A stretch of 64,000 nt of DNA from Calycina herbarum (GCA_001414485.1 LLEY01000030.1:124001-188000); one strand, 5' to 3'; positions 1 through 13,856 are shown, counted from the first letter of the stretch. Made by a program: numbers and translations. Notes: generated by a model not told the origin, from the letters alone.

Positions 1-2255
1 AATTCGAGGATATCCGATGTGTCACACTATGTTTCTCTGCACTTCTTAAGCCCTATCTGGTATTTTGTAGCAAGGACCGAGGGAGGGGGCTTGGGGAGGG
101 GATAAATTGTGGTTTGGTGCAAACGAAGAAAATGAAGCATTGGGAACTATCGCCAACCTCGCTGTCAATATGTCATCCCAAGTCCACTCACTGATTCACA
201 TTATACTTCCGCATAGCTTGTCCTTAAATGAGGATGATATCTTGAATAAGAGCTCTGAGTCAAGTGATAGTCTTTACGACGGTAAGTTCTCGCCAAATAA
301 ATCACGATACATAAACACTTTACAAGAGGTTTACGGAAAACGGTTTTCCTTTCTTATCCACCTCTCCTATTAACGCGATGCTAAATTGTCTCCCAATTCC
401 ACCCATTTGGTCGTGTTACTCAAATCTTCCCGTCACAAAAACCTGGACTTACTCTCATGTCGTCGGAAAGGCACATCCTTTCAGGTAAAATTGAACGAGG
501 CGGCTTTAAACTTCTTTCAACCCATCATACTGAATCCTCGCAACTTCACAAGGACTTCCCATCGCAAGGTGTGTAATTCATTTTCTCCTAGTCGCTCAAT
601 CCAGTACTAAATACCTCCCATAATTGTTTCGAAACTCCATATTATCCTACCTAGTCTCACGCTATCGGCTTAGCCCGAGAATTAAGGTAGGTTTTCGTAG
701 TTCTACGCCAATGAACCAAAGTTCGTTTCGATGACACCCGATGAATCCGGCTAAAAGATATCGATAGTTTTCTTGACAGGCTAGAAGATACTTCCCGATG
801 AAGGCATTAGAGCCCGAGCTAGAGTACTGGGTAAAACAAATCTCCAAAAGAAAACATGTTAGAATAGGGTCAAATTGTTTATGAAGGGATTTAAAAATAT
901 GTTCCTGTTATAAATTATACGCTAACTAAGTCTTGAAAGAGATGGTAGAGAACTGACCTGCTCCTGAAGTTATTTCTTGGCCTTTTCTTCCACCTTTTGA
1001 GACTACGGAGACCACGGGAAAGATCATGGAAGACTTTTTGTCAGTGTACAGTACGCAAGGGGAAAGATAGAAAAGCTTCAAAAAGAAGAGTTCGGAATTA
1101 TCTATTTCTTTCATATCTCTTCTTCTTTCCTCTTTAATTTCATTTTCGATAGTTGGTGGTTCATGGGTGTTTGATATAATGGCGGCTGTGAAAATAAGGA
1201 GGTAATTTTAAGACTACGACGGAGGCGGTTCGCTTTAGGAATCCGCTAGAAGTAATAATGCTTGATAGCTGATGAAGACACTTTAAAATTGAAATGAATA
1301 GCTACGATACCCTATCTCCCGATTCGCGACCCCACATTGTCTTACTATGTAAGATACATTACAATCCCACTACGAACCCATTCTCTGAAAGTGTTTTACG
1401 GCTTCAAAGTAGCAGAAGATGAACGAAGGAGCTACAGAAGTGAAAGTAGCTGAGAATGATGGAGGCAGAGCCGGACCAGGAGTTTAGAAATAGAGGGAAT
1501 AGTCTGGCTGCTCAAGAATTAAATTTTCCTCCTCAACAAGTAATGATACTACTTCCTTGAGACCCACTGTATTTAAATCGACATCTGCAGCTCCTTATAA
1601 AGCAAATTTCATCGTCTTATTCTCTCGAAGAAAGTTATGGTTCCCGTGGATCATTTACAGAAAATCATGACTGGTACTTCGGAATAATCTTCACAGTATT
1701 TTGAGAAGGAGGTAGCCCATTAATTCCGCCTCCAGAGAAAGGTGAGTAAACTTACGAAGAAGCCAACTCTTATGTCTTCTCTAAAGGAACAATCCTATGC
1801 CGCTGCTAGAGAACCCGATATTAGTGGAAAGGACCGATGAATTGGAAGTTCCGAATACAATCACTACTACTTATAGATTTTCTTCATCTTTCCAGAGCTC
1901 TAAAACTTGATTTCTAGTTTTCGTGTGTTTTTTCTCAACTGCACAAACACAAGAACAAGATGCGTCAAACATCAAGGCTTAAAGTATTTAACGCTCCATT
2001 TTTAATTCCCAAGCCTAATTCACAATCACCAATTCTCGATTGTGGTTCGGAGTAGCAGAGGAAAAGAGGAAGAAAAGCATAGAATAGCTTGATGAGTTTC
2101 AGGAATAGTAAGGAGAGAACTTATTCCCCTCGTTTCTGACGACAAACAAACTGCACCTTTTTATTTCCTGTTTTCATTTTGCAATTAAGACTTATTTCTA
2201 ACGGAGAATGCTCATCAAATTGAGACAAAACCCGGATAGCCAGAGCAATTCTCAA
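1..2255. other. Stretch without a supportable gene
   Basis: No gene can be supported here. A possible exon on the plus strand lies at about 107-290, where an open frame is followed by a good donor (GTAAGT at 281), but no matching acceptor, start or recognisable domain was found. Base composition is moderately AT-rich but lacks the near-total TpA decay seen after 2680. Short minus-strand frames at 662-847 and 926-1114 show no recognisable family. Confidence 0.4.
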
Positions 2256-2663
2256 CTAGGCCCTGTGATATATTAGCACTATAATTTTTTCATGGGGTAA
2301 CTGAGTGTGAAGTAAAGTAGATGAATCCAGACAGGGTCTAGAGAAATCCGACATCCGATAGAAGAACACCCAGTCTGCCCACTTTCGAACATCGGAGTAA
2401 AAACTCTCGTTCTCGTCCGGTAAAAGGATTACCACTAATTTTGGACTACCCAATTTTTCAAATGCAGCGCTGGGACATGTTCCGACAGCGTCCCTTCTAA
2501 CGGAATATTCATCATTCCAGATGTAGGGAGCCTTTCCAATCAAGTAATCATCACTTCCCAACCCATAGTTTTGTAGGTGCTTGACAAATCGCGAAGGCCA
2601 TTCTCCCAAGTCGGGGATCCTGTCCCCCACCAAGTAATTTCGTCTATAGAAGACTATCTTCAC
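2256..2663 (-). pseudogene. Argonaute-like MID-region fragment (truncated)
   Basis: The frame encodes about 135 residues. Residues 74-96 contain PKLVVILLPDENESFY followed by SDVRKWAD, which resembles the stretch of eukaryotic Argonautes where linker 2 passes into the MID domain (a PKL-x-V-x-ILPD strand, then an aromatic and a K-x-W-G/A-D helix). The expected continuation (GVHTVCV-like 5'-phosphate pocket) is missing: after RKWAD the sequence becomes unrelated and stops. No PAZ or PIWI catalytic motif was found in the flanks. The upstream edge abuts the AT-rich, RIP-decayed zone. It is most likely a broken or partial Argonaute copy next to transposons. Family assignment is by motif recognition only and is moderately uncertain. 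Confidence 0.45.
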
Positions 2664-3074
2664 TTTATCTTAGAAGTAAGTCTTTCTATTTCTAGCTCTT
2701 TTTTTTACTCTTCTTATCTCTTCTAGTATCTCTTTTAGTAACTATTCTTTTTAATTTAACCTAGTCTAGAAATAAGTTTATTCTCTTCTTTTATATTCTT
2801 ATATAAAGATCTATTCTTTCTTATTTAATTATCTAGAATAGATTAGACTAGAAAAGATAATTTACTACTTTTATATAATAAAGCAATTCTTTAAATTATT
2901 ATACTAAATAATTAGACTACTTATATAAATCTAATAAAATTACTAAATATAGTAGTAAAAAAGTAAATACTAACTTTTTAAGTCTTTTAGTAACTTTTTA
3001 ACTCTATCTTTATTACTCTAATAATCTAGAATAACTAGAATAATTATATTAATTTAAGAAGAGTAGATATTTAG

Positions 3075-3317
3075 TAAGTTTATTAGATAGTTAATTATCA
3101 CTTTAATAGTCTAGAATAATAGAAATATCTAAATAAGATTATTAAAATATCTAAATAAGAGTAAGAAAAGTAGAATTTTAGTAATAATAGTAAGTTTATT
3201 AGATAAACACTATTACTTTAATAGTCTAGAATAGCTAAAATATCTAAATAAGATTAAAAATAGATATTTTAGATTAAGAAAGATAGAAATCTATTTATAA
3301 TAGTAAGTTTATTAGAT
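3075..3317. repeat. Short tandem-like repeat of about 110 bp at the left flank
   Basis: The word AGTAAGTTTATTAGAT recurs at about 3075, 3190 and 3303, and TTTAATAGTCTAGAATA follows the first two copies at similar spacing, so roughly two and a half units are present. The outer transposon is inserted inside the last copy. Heavy AT decay makes the exact unit length uncertain. Confidence 0.5.
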
Positions 3318-3318
3318 A

Positions 3319-3433
3319 TAGTCAGTTACGAGTTAAGCTTGAATTTGCCTACTTTTTTTATAATCCGAGTGTTTTACGTACTATAATCGTACCTAGGAGG
3401 CTCTATAGAAATATTAGCTAAATAACTACTTAT
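3319..3433 (+). repeat. Left terminal inverted repeat of outer element
   Basis: This is the inverted partner of 17405-17519. The shared inner landmark is CCTAGGAGGCT preceded by CGTA, at about 3391-3402. It is flanked by TA at 3317-3318. Confidence 0.8.
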
Positions 3434-3559
3434 TACCTTGTTCTTAATACCTTTAATACTCTAATATACCTAGGAATATACGCTTATAAGGCCCTGGGCC
3501 AGAGATACTTAAATTACTTTCTAAAGTTAAAAAAGCTACTAAAAAGGCTCTCTCTTCTA

Positions 3560-4955
3560 CCACCGATATGCCACTACTACTACTACTACTAAGGAAGGTT
3601 ATAATCGATATAGGAACTTTAGTAAGAGCTAGCTTAAAGGCTCTAGAAGCACGCCTTCCTAGTAAGAGCTCTTTGATAGTACTAGGCTCTTATATACTCT
3701 TAATTACCTCTCTCTCTAAAGCCGCTAAATTATAACAATTAATCGAGGAAGATAATACGATATATATAGAGGAGGAAAGAGCCGATGCTAAAAGAGAGGA
3801 GGAATACTAGATAAGAGAAAGAAGAGGGAGAGAGGCGGCGAGGGCGAGAGCGAGGGCGAGAGCGAGAGCGAGAAAAGAAGCTAAAGAGGAGGCTAAATAT
3901 ATATTAATCTTTAAGAAGGAGGGTTCTATAGCCTTGTTAGTAAAGTCTAAAAAGAAGAGAACCTTTCTATCTACTAAGCTTACTAAGAGTGATAGTAATA
4001 AAGCTTAAAAGACTCCTAGAAAGAAGACCTTCTCTAAAGTATTAAATATCTTAAAAGCGCTAGTTATAGCGATTAAGGTAAAGACGTACGTAGATAGTAT
4101 ATAAGAGAGAACTCTTAATAAGCTCTTGAATTTAGGGCTTAAGGATCGAGAGGTAGACTTTGTATATATAGTAGCGAATATATATAAAGTAGTAGATAGA
4201 TTTATTAACAGCTATTTTAGATATAATCGAGGGCGCTGAGATTCTAATTATTAGACAGCTATTTAGAACGTAAAGAGCGATCTTAAAAGACACGATATTA
4301 GTAATTAGAGAGATTAGGACGACTTTAAGAAGGCTCTAGAGTATACTAAGGTAATTAGAGAGAAGATAATCTAGTGTGTTTTAGTAGTATACTATAGTGT
4401 AAACAACGATCCGAATAATCCTATTAATTTAAAAGCTGTAAAGACTCTAGAGAAAGAGAGCGCTAAAAAGCCTAAGGGCGTTACTAACGTATATAACGAA
4501 GTAGTGAACGAATCGAGTAACGAGAGTAATCTATCCTCTATCGAATCTTTAAGCGATGACGACAGCGAAGCTTAGAGGTATATAGATAAGAAGGCAGCGT
4601 AGAAGGCGGCGGCGGCGTCTCTCTTATATAAGAGAAAGAGAGATAAAAGGAATGCTTAAAAGAAGGCGTAAAAGGCGAAGAGAGCGCGCTCTACTGTAAC
4701 GAGTAGGTAGCTTAACGATTTAGTAATTAAGAGAGCGTTATAAGTAGAAGTGCTAGAAGCGATAGTAGAGATTTAAAAGAACTTTAGGTATACTAAAGAT
4801 ACGTGTGCTAACTTCTCTAGAACGTGTTATATATAACCTACTACTCTTAATTACTATATAATAAGGTATTTAGATATAAAGTTATAGGCGAAGAGGGTAT
4901 ATAGAGGCTAGGGATTAATAATTACTCCTTCTACGTTTATTATTATAAATTTAAT
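3560..4955 (+). pseudogene. Decayed unidentified passenger ORF of outer element
   Basis: One plus-strand frame stays readable over about 1.3 kb, broken only by stops of the TAG/TAA kind expected from RIP at Trp and Gln codons. It encodes a charged protein with an Arg-Ala run near 3830-3880 (RARARARARA), Lys-rich segments, an acidic-serine patch around 4510-4575 (SLSDDDSE) and a Lys/Ala-rich stretch after it. Its end is interrupted by the pogo insertion at 4959. I do not recognise the family. It could be a passenger gene of the outer element or part of a further unrecognised element. Confidence 0.4.
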
Positions 4956-4958
4956 ATA

Positions 4959-6819
4959 ACGTAGTTTATTACCGAGTAGTGTATATCACCGAGTAGCGTA
5001 CTTTCCCTCTACTCTACTACTTTAATATTAGATTAATTAACTATAATAAATAATATTAATTAAAACTACTCGGAATCTAATAAACTAGATATATCTATAA
5101 CCTCTTAACAAGTTCGTATATTATAACCAGTCTTTCCGTAAGTGCTATACTGTCGCTTAGAGGTTTGCCTCTTATTTTGCCTACCTCTCTTAGAACGCTT
5201 ATTACGTCGAGCCTGTTTCTCTATCTTCTTTTAAGCTAATACGTCCTATATATCCTCTATAGTAAGTATACCTTCTTAACGGACTCGAGTCTTTTTCGCT
5301 CTACAGCGCTTATTAAGTACTTTATTTGCCTTATAAAGAGTATAGACTTCGGCTAATAATAAAGTTATCTTATAAGCTAATAGCTCTGTACCCTTTGCTA
5401 ATACAGCTATAGTCTCGAAAATAGGGGTTAGCGAGCTTCCTTAATAGCGTGAAATACGATTCTTAACTAAAGTTGTTTATAAAAGAGCGTTAGTTAGGTT
5501 ACGAGGGGTCTGTGAGACCTAAGGGTTAGCGGCTGTAGAGAGGGGTCTAGTAGGTATAGGAGTTTATAATCAGATATTAAGCTTTAATATCATAGCTTAG
5601 AGATTAAAAGATACTAAGCCAGCTCTGCGGAATCTAACCTAGGTGTTTTAAGTTATTATTAATTACTTATAAGCTGTATAAAAGGCTAAAAAGAACTCGA
5701 CCTTAGTAATATAGTTAATATAAGCTTTAATAAAGGTCTTAATTTAACGCTTATATATATGTTTAAGAATACTAAAACATCTAACGTTAAGTAGCTAGGT
5801 TAAATAAGAGAAATAAGGAGGTAGGCAAAGAGTAATAATATTATTAGCTTTATAATACTCTTGAAATACAGCTGATTTATAACTCTTATACCTATCTAAT
5901 ACTAGTATTTAATATAGCTCTTTTATATAACTATAAGTATATTTATCAAAGTATTATAGCTATTCTAGGCCTGTCTTATTATCGGTCTATCTATTACTTA
6001 TAGGTTTAATAACCTAGTCGTATAAAAGGCCGCTCTTAGTATACTAATTCGCGAGATAATTCTTCTCTTAAACTACTAAAAACAGAGGCACGTCCCGACC
6101 CTCGCTATTAATATAAGTAATTACTATAGTCTATTCCCGATTACTAGGCTAAACTGTCTTATCTCTGCTACGTCGATTAGCGCGAGTTATAACTATTGCT
6201 AGGTAGATAATTCTTATTATAAACCCTGTCTCGTTAAAGTTATAAAAGTCGTAGTCTAAAATACTATATTTTACTCTTATATTCTCTACTAGTTGAAACC
6301 ACGTACTAATAAGCTTAGGATCTTCGTATAAAGCTCTTTAGAAGTCGTAAACGTAATTAAAACACGTCTTTAAGACTAGTTGTCGTTATATAAATCGATA
6401 CGTCTAGAGCTTTCTAACACGTCTTCTCCTCCGCGATTCGAGGATATAATTCGCTATATCTTCTATACTAGCTAGTCGAGGTGTAAATCCTCTTATATCT
6501 AGATTAAGTATATATTAAACAAGTGTCTCCTTCTTTAAGTTATTTAATTTATAATAATTAGGTTTAGTTTCGAGGCGATAGATTCGGCTAGCTATTCTAT
6601 ATTAAAGTGTTATTTTAGAGACTTTATAGATTTTTATAGTAGAGCGGCGACTAAGTTTTTTAGATATTCGAATAGCCTCGATAGCTAGGATAATTCGTGC
6701 TTCTTAGGTTTGGATTTCTATAGTTAGTTATTAAGAAAACGTGTATTAAAGTTAGTAGGTAGTGAAGTAGAGGAAAGTACGCTACTCGGTGATATACGCT
6801 ACTCGGTAATAAACCACGT
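4959..6819 (-). mobile_element. Pogo/Fot1-type DNA transposon, copy 1 (heavily RIP-mutated)
   Basis: This 1861-bp element has inverted ends of about 48 bp. Each end starts ACGTRGTTTATTACCGAGTA, contains a second ACCGAGTAGCGTAC copy, and is flanked by TA (4957-4958, 6820-6821). The interior is homologous to the element at 33377-35222 in the same orientation. The transposase remnant runs on the minus strand from about 6725 to 5073 and ends in the same zinc-knuckle region, but the ATG and many codons have been lost to C-to-T changes. It is inserted into the left half of the outer mariner-type element. Confidence 0.8.
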
Positions 6820-6821
6820 TA

Positions 6822-7986
6822 TATAAATAAAAAAGGAGAGATAAAGAGAGATATAATAGCACTTCTACTAGTATATATAAGTAGAGGATATAATATACCT
6901 TTAAACGTATACTGTTAGTATATATATAAGTAGTTAGTACTTCTACGTATCTTCCTCGCTTAATAAGAAAGACAGGTATTTAAGAACCGAGTATAGACTT
7001 CTTTCTTACTCGGTATATATCAACGATAGTTATAAGAATATATACTCTTTTTATATCAAGCTATCGACTACTAAGTCGAACTAATATATACTTTAATTCC
7101 CTAGTAGTTACTAGAGATAATTTAAGAGTTAATACTATTAAGAAGCCTATACTTTTATACTCTCTTCTACTACTTATAATACTATTTAAGTAACCTATAG
7201 CTCTCTTCTATCGTCTCTTAAGTACTATAGATTATAATAAGTATAAAGTAAGATCTATAATAGAATTATAGTATATATTTTAGATATAGTATAAAGGTAT
7301 ATATAATCTTTCTTAATTTAGTATTTAGATATATAACGATTATATCTAAGTAGCTTAGGAATAATTCCTAAGCTTTAAAGACTTTTATAAATTAAATATA
7401 GTAGAATTAGTATATTTAGATATCGCTCTTAGTATATAGAAGACGTTATCTAAGGATATTAGTACTTTTAAGAGAGTATATAAAGAGGATAGATTTATAT
7501 AGAAGTCTTAAGACGAGCTCTAAGACGAGTCTTAAAAAGAGACCTAAAAAGAGCCTCTTTAAAGGCCTCTAAAGAACGTCTAAGAGTATAAAAGAGAGAC
7601 GATTATTAATCTTCAAAGTAATATAAGTAGTAGTAGAAGTAAGAATAAGAATAATAATAAAGATAAGAATATATAAGATCTTATAAATATAATTTAGAAG
7701 GCTTATACTAGAGAGAGAGAAGAATCGAGAAATTTTTAATAATTATAATTAATTTTTTAACTTATAATATCGATTCTTTATAGTATTATTTATACCTATA
7801 AAGAAGGAACTAGCTTATTTTAATAAATAATAGATTTATTATTATTTTTTAAAGATTTTAGGTTACTAGAACGTCTAATAAGAATATAGTAGTTTAATAT
7901 TTAAAATTTACTAAAAGAGTTTAGTACTATAGAGCTATAACCTAATTAAGTTTAGCGCTCGTAGAGCCTTATTACTATATATAAAA
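6822..7986. other. Native outer-element sequence between pogo and gypsy insertions
   Basis: This AT-rich segment belongs to the outer element. Plus-strand fragments of reading frame are visible but stops are dense and no domain is recognisable. Nothing firm can be assigned. Confidence 0.4.
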
Positions 7987-8218
7987 TATTACGGCGCTGG
8001 TCTGTAACACGTGATTCTCGGTCCTACAAGTGACCGTCAGAGCCGCAACGCTTGGACGGATTTATAACGAGATTAAAGGCTCTTTACAGTTAGCAGGAAT
8101 ACCTCTTTTTCGTAGAGTATATATTCCGCATTCCCTTATTCTTAGAACTGTAGCTTTAAATTCTCAAATATATATATATATACTCTTATACCTTTGTCTT
8201 CAGTTATAGATCGTAATA
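7987..8218 (+). repeat. 5' LTR of gypsy element
   Basis: The sequence runs from TATTACGGCGCTGG to CGTAATA. Alignment with the 3' LTR shows mainly C/T and G/A differences, and the terminal TG and CA have been mutated here to TA. Confidence 0.88.
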
Positions 8219-11200
8219 TTATTTAAAGCTTAAATAACCTAACTCTCTATAAAGGACTATAATATCGACCAGATTCTACGCTTGTAACAGCTAGAAGATC
8301 TTACACTTATAATAGTATAACTACGACTATCCCTCGAGCATCTCTACGTCTATAACGACTTATCTCCTTAATAAGCACGCCTGTAACAGCTCGCCCCTTC
8401 TACTTATAACAGTATCCTCTTTCTATAAACGGATCTCTCGAGTATCTCTACGTCTATAACGACTTACCTCCTCAAAAGACACGCCTATAACAGCTTATAT
8501 AACCTTTTTTACAACCTCTCTCTACCTTCCCCTCCTTCCTTTCTGATAATATAATAGCCGACACTCGAAGTAGTCGTAGTAGAAAAGAGAAGACATCTAC
8601 TAGCTCGTCTTAAACCGAGCCTTAACAACTAGATAATACCTCGAGAGTCGCCCCTCTCTTGCCTACCTCCTCTATAATAAGCAAGCCTCCTATAAACGAA
8701 AACGTTCGTTTATAGGCTAAAATCCTCTCTTTACGTATATAACTCTACTAAACCCCGTTGCTTATAAACCACTCTAATAACCCTCTCCTAAGCCGCGAGT
8801 ATACGTAAGCTCTCTAAGAGGCTACTACCAACTCCTCCTGTTCCCGATTTAGTTCTAACAATTCTACTTATAAGTTCTAAGATAGCGAGAAACTTAAGGA
8901 TAGCATCTCCCTATTATATAAGGCCTAGCAGATTATCCTAGCTAGTAAAATAAGAAAGAACCTCTTCGAAGACGAATAAGACAAACTTACCTTTGTCTTT
9001 ATAGCTACTTCTAGTATAGTATAAGAGCATCTGAAACCATAGATAGATTTCGGTTCCCCTACCTTATTTATAAACGTTATAGATATACTTATATATCTAG
9101 ATACCTTGTTCGTAGACAGTAACGAAGCTATAGAGGTCTGTAAAGTCTTCTATAAACTCTTAATATAAGAGGACGAGACTTTTACTATGTTTAAAGCAAC
9201 CTTCTTAAGCCTTATAACTAAGGCTTATATCCTATTAAGTAAGTAGTCCGAAGATTTATACTAGAAGCTTATACTAGCTCTCTAAGTAAGCATCTTACTA
9301 GTCCGAATCACCCTAGCAACCTTTAACTAGTTATATAACCGCTATCACTCTGTCTATTAAAACAGAGTAACTATTAAGGAACGCCTTACAGCTCGCTATA
9401 ACCGCCGCCCACTTATAAGAGGTTTCTCTACCAGCTACGGATTAACTTACTAACTTCCGGCTCTACGTACTGCTATTAGTTATCCGCTAGCCTAAAGCCC
9501 GGTCCGTTACTCCCTAGTTACAGACCGTAAGACTTCTTTGCCTACTCGTAAGAGTACGACTCCTATCTAGAATATAGCAGACGTTATCTATTACAATTAT
9601 AATAAACCTAGGTACTACGCTAGTAAATGCCCTCTGCCTCGAAAACCCTCTATAGCTATTAAGCTATTAGAAGACGCTGAAAACTCGCTTACGGACTCCT
9701 ATAGACTATAAGCGTCTAGAGAAGAATCAGCTAACGAGGAACTCGTCTATAAGGACTCGAGAAAAGAACAGCTCTAAAGCAAGTCTCCTCTTTAGAGTAA
9801 AACAAACTTAGATCTTAACCTCTTAATCTAAGTTATATAATAGACGGAAAGGCTTTTATAACTATATATACTTTAATTAAGAATAGATATACTTTTAATA
9901 CTACTAGACTTATTAATACTAGAGTAAATAGATAGCTATTTATTAATACAGCTTTAGCTAACTAGTTAAGTTAATATTATAAATAAGCTATAGAAAAGCT
10001 GTTATATATAATATTAATTATAAGGTTTAATAGATATAAAGGACTAGTAGTTACTCGTGTTATTCGCTTAATACTAAGTATCGACAGATAACAGTTTACT
10101 AATACGCTCTTTCTAATTACTAATATTAGTAGACACGATATTATTATTAGCTGTTAATAGCTTATAGACGTAAACGTAAAGTTAGTAGTCCGTAGCCGTA
10201 AGATTAAGTAGCTAGAATCCCTCCCCCTAGTTCGTTAATTCGATTACTTAGTATCTATTACTAGGGAATCGATAACTATCTCTCCGCTAGACCTCTAGGC
10301 TTAGAAAGATATAGAGAACCGTAACCTCCGCTAGTATACTATAAAGGAACCTATATTAATCTATTTAATACTGCCTCGAAGCTAGTACCAAACCCCGCTA
10401 CTAGTTACTCTCGAGGAAATTCTAAATAAAAGCTTTTAATAAGACCTCGTCTCTGCTTAGAATAGAATACAGGTTCTTATTCCTAACCGCTAACAACGTT
10501 GTCGATCCTCCTTAGGAAAACGTTCAGTTATAGACTATAAAGCAGCTATAAGCTCGCTTATAGACATCTATAAACCTATAGAAGACTTCGCTATTAATAT
10601 CTATTATATTAGAGCTACTGCTTTTAAACTTAACCTTCAAAAGCGTGATAACGAAGTCTTCTCTACTAGCTTATAAGAGATCGACTATACTCTTATAAAC
10701 AGGTTACGTATAAAGCTCTCTTTAATAGATTATATTTTAGACGAATAACTAGTAGAACAGAACGTTTGCTAAGAATATATAGACTTTAAGGATGTCTTTT
10801 TAAAGAGAGCTTTAGATAAGCTTCCTCTACTACGAAACTAAGTCGACTACTAGATCGAACTTATAGGTCTGAATACTCTATTATATAGCCTGTTATATAG
10901 AATAACAACTAAGGAACTTCTAGCTATAAAGTAGTATATTCTTAATAACCTTAATAAAGGGTTTATTATTCCTAGCCACGCCTCTTTCGCCTCTCTAGTA
11001 CTGTTTATAAAGAAGTCTAACGGAAGCTTACAGCTCTATATCAACTACTAGAAACTTAATAACCTTACTCGTAAGAACTAGCACCCTCTTCTGCTAATTA
11101 ACGAAACTCTTATATAAATCACTAGTACTAAAATCCTTATAAAGCTCGACATTTATTAAGCTTTTAACTATATATATATAGAACTAGAGTTAGAAGAACT

Positions 11201-13856
11201 TATAACCTTTTAGACCTATTATAGCACGTTTAAATATAAGGTATTACCTTTTAGCTTAACTAATAGTCCTACTATATACTAGAGGTATATAAATAGCATT
11301 CTTATAGAATATCTTAATAACTTTTATATAGCTTACTTTAATAACATTCTTATATACTCTAATAATAAGCTCGAATATATTAAACACGTCTATAAGGTCT
11401 TAGAACGGCTCTATAAAGCTAGGCTATAAGTAGATATTAAGAAGATAGAGTTCTACGTTACTTATATAAAGTACCTTAGTTTTATTATCTCTATAGATAG
11501 AATCGAAGTCGACCTAGAGAAGATCTTAGTAATCGTTTCCTAGAAATATCCTAGTACTATTAAGAGTATCTAGTCCTTCCTAGGTTTTTATAACTTCTAC
11601 TAACGTTTTATTTGAGATTATAGACGGATTACTCGTCTATTAAACTATCTTATAGGTAAGGAAGTGCTGTTTAAGTTCGACTTAGAATATAAGAAGGCTT
11701 TTAATATATTAAAAGAAGCCTTAGTTACCGCCTCTCTCTTATACTACTTTATAGCTGATTTAGAGACTATAGTTGAGACTGACGCTTCTAATAGAGTAGT
11801 TATAGCTATAATATTATAACGTATATCTAAAAATGAACTATAGAGACTTGTAAGCTACTTCTCGAAGACGATGAACCTCGCTAAGCTAAACTATCAAATC
11901 TACGATAAGAAGATGTTAGCTATTATATACTCTTTTAGATAATAGTAAGTAGATCTTACTTAGACTAGCTCCCGGATTAAGGTCTTCACCGATTATAAGG
12001 CTTTAGAGTACTTTATAACCTCTAAAACCTTGAACTAGTAGTAAGCGAGATAGGTAGAGTTTCTATTAGAGTTCTATTTTATAATTATATTTTAATCTAG
12101 TAAGTAGAACGAGAAAACAGACACGCTAATACGCCGAGACTAAGACGTTAACCTATAGAACGACCTAAAAGCGTCTATAAGATAATAAACCTTGCTTACG
12201 TCTAATTAGTTAGATCTACGTATTACTACTCGATTAGAACCTCCTATAATATTAGCTCTAGTTACCTTAGAACCCTTGCTTAACCTTGTCGACTAGTTAC
12301 TTACTACTAACTGTAACTCTTTAGACTTAGAAGACGACTGAACGAAAGCTACCCGCGGGTACTAAAACTAGATAATAGAGAACAGCTTACTTCTTTAGTA
12401 AAAGAGACTCGTGGTTTCTAATCAAGGCACCTTACAGACGGACCTAATCCGTGAGGCTTACGTATAAGTATCTACGGCTTACCTTAGACAGACAAAGACA
12501 GTAGCTATCCTTGCCCGTAGATACTAGTAGAAAGGTTTACAGACGTTTGTAGAAACCTATATTAGTAACTACAGAGACTGTCGACGTACTATAGTTCCTC
12601 GTAACTGTAAACCTAGGTTTTTATACCTGTTACCAGTTCTAGAACGTCTCTAGTAGTATATTACTATAGACTATAAGTCTTTCCCTACTAATAAATAAGG
12701 TTACGATACCTTATAAGTAGTTATAGATCGCCTAACTAAGTAATCGGTCTCGATCCCCTATCTAAAGACAGTTATAGCCTAAGATATAGCTCGAATATAC
12801 GTTATATAGATCTATCGAACCTATAGCTATCTATAAAGCATTGTTTTAGACTATAGACTATAGTTTATTTCTTCTTTCTAGTCTAAATTCTATAGAATCC
12901 TTAGTATAAAGCTTAAGCTATCTACTGCTTTCTACTTATAAACTAATAGATAAACCGAAATTATAAACTAATAGATTAATCAACGCCTATAGCCTTTTAT
13001 TAGTTATTATTAGAATAACTAGAGCGAACTTGTCTCTATTCTAGACTACGCTTAGCTTACGCTTCTATATAAGAGTCTAGGTAGGCTCTCGCTCTTTAAA
13101 GTAATTAACAGATACGTAGCTACTACGTCCTTTGATTAGAACTGTCTAGATAAATCTGTAATAGTCTACGAACAGCTTAACTAGACTGATGTAGAGGCAC
13201 TTATATAGAGAATATACGACACTTAGACTGTAGTAAAGGAATTAGTTAGTAAAGTATAAGACTACTATATAAGGTCTATAAACCGGATTCGAAGAGCGGT
13301 AGACTTTGACGTAGACGACTTTATTTAGATATCGACTTATAATTAGAAGATAGACCGGCTAAGCTATAAGCTAGATAGATAAAACAAGGGTCCGTTCTAG
13401 ATTATAGCCTGCGAAGGACACTCTTTCTAGCTTAAACTGCTAGACCACTTCTATATATACCCTGTATTCTACCTGTCACTGCTCTGTAAGGCTGCTATAG
13501 ATCCGTTACCTAGATAGGTAAACGAACCACCCCTGCTAATATAGGTTATAGATTAGGAAGAGTAGGAAGTAGAAGAAGTCTTAGCTATAAAAGCAGTTCG
13601 TAGAAAGCTCTAATATAGGGTTTAATAGTTAGGCTATAACCCTGATCTGTAGTAGTATCCGGCTTTGAATTTTAAGTATTGTCTATATAAATTATACGAT
13701 TTTCACCTCGCTAATCTAGCTTGCGCTGGTCTGCTAAGGGCTTTATAAAGCTAGATACGAGCGTAGGAAGACGGAATAGAAGATTACGATTATCTAACAG
13801 ACGATTCGGTTGTAATACAAAGCTTACAGATAAGCTTTTTCTAAAAGAGGGGGTAA
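8219..13856 (+). pseudogene. Decayed gag-pol with chromodomain
   Basis: No long frame survives, but conserved blocks can be read through stops: a knuckle-like CYNYNKPRYYASKC (the second Cys and the His changed), the RT block containing LNNLTRKN with HPLLLINET, the mutated catalytic strand AYFNNILIYS, an RNase H start VETDASN, and near the end the chromodomain words LGYNPDL and YPALNF. The order gag-RT-RNaseH-INT-chromo is that of Ty3/gypsy chromoviruses, which use the chromodomain to target heterochromatin (family knowledge). RT active-site Asp codons have become Asn, so the enzyme is dead. Confidence 0.85.

Noticed and set aside
3075..3317. CRISPR-like spaced repeats
   Set aside because: Repeats are AT-decayed, imperfect, long and only about three in number in a eukaryotic genome; better explained as a decayed tandem duplication.
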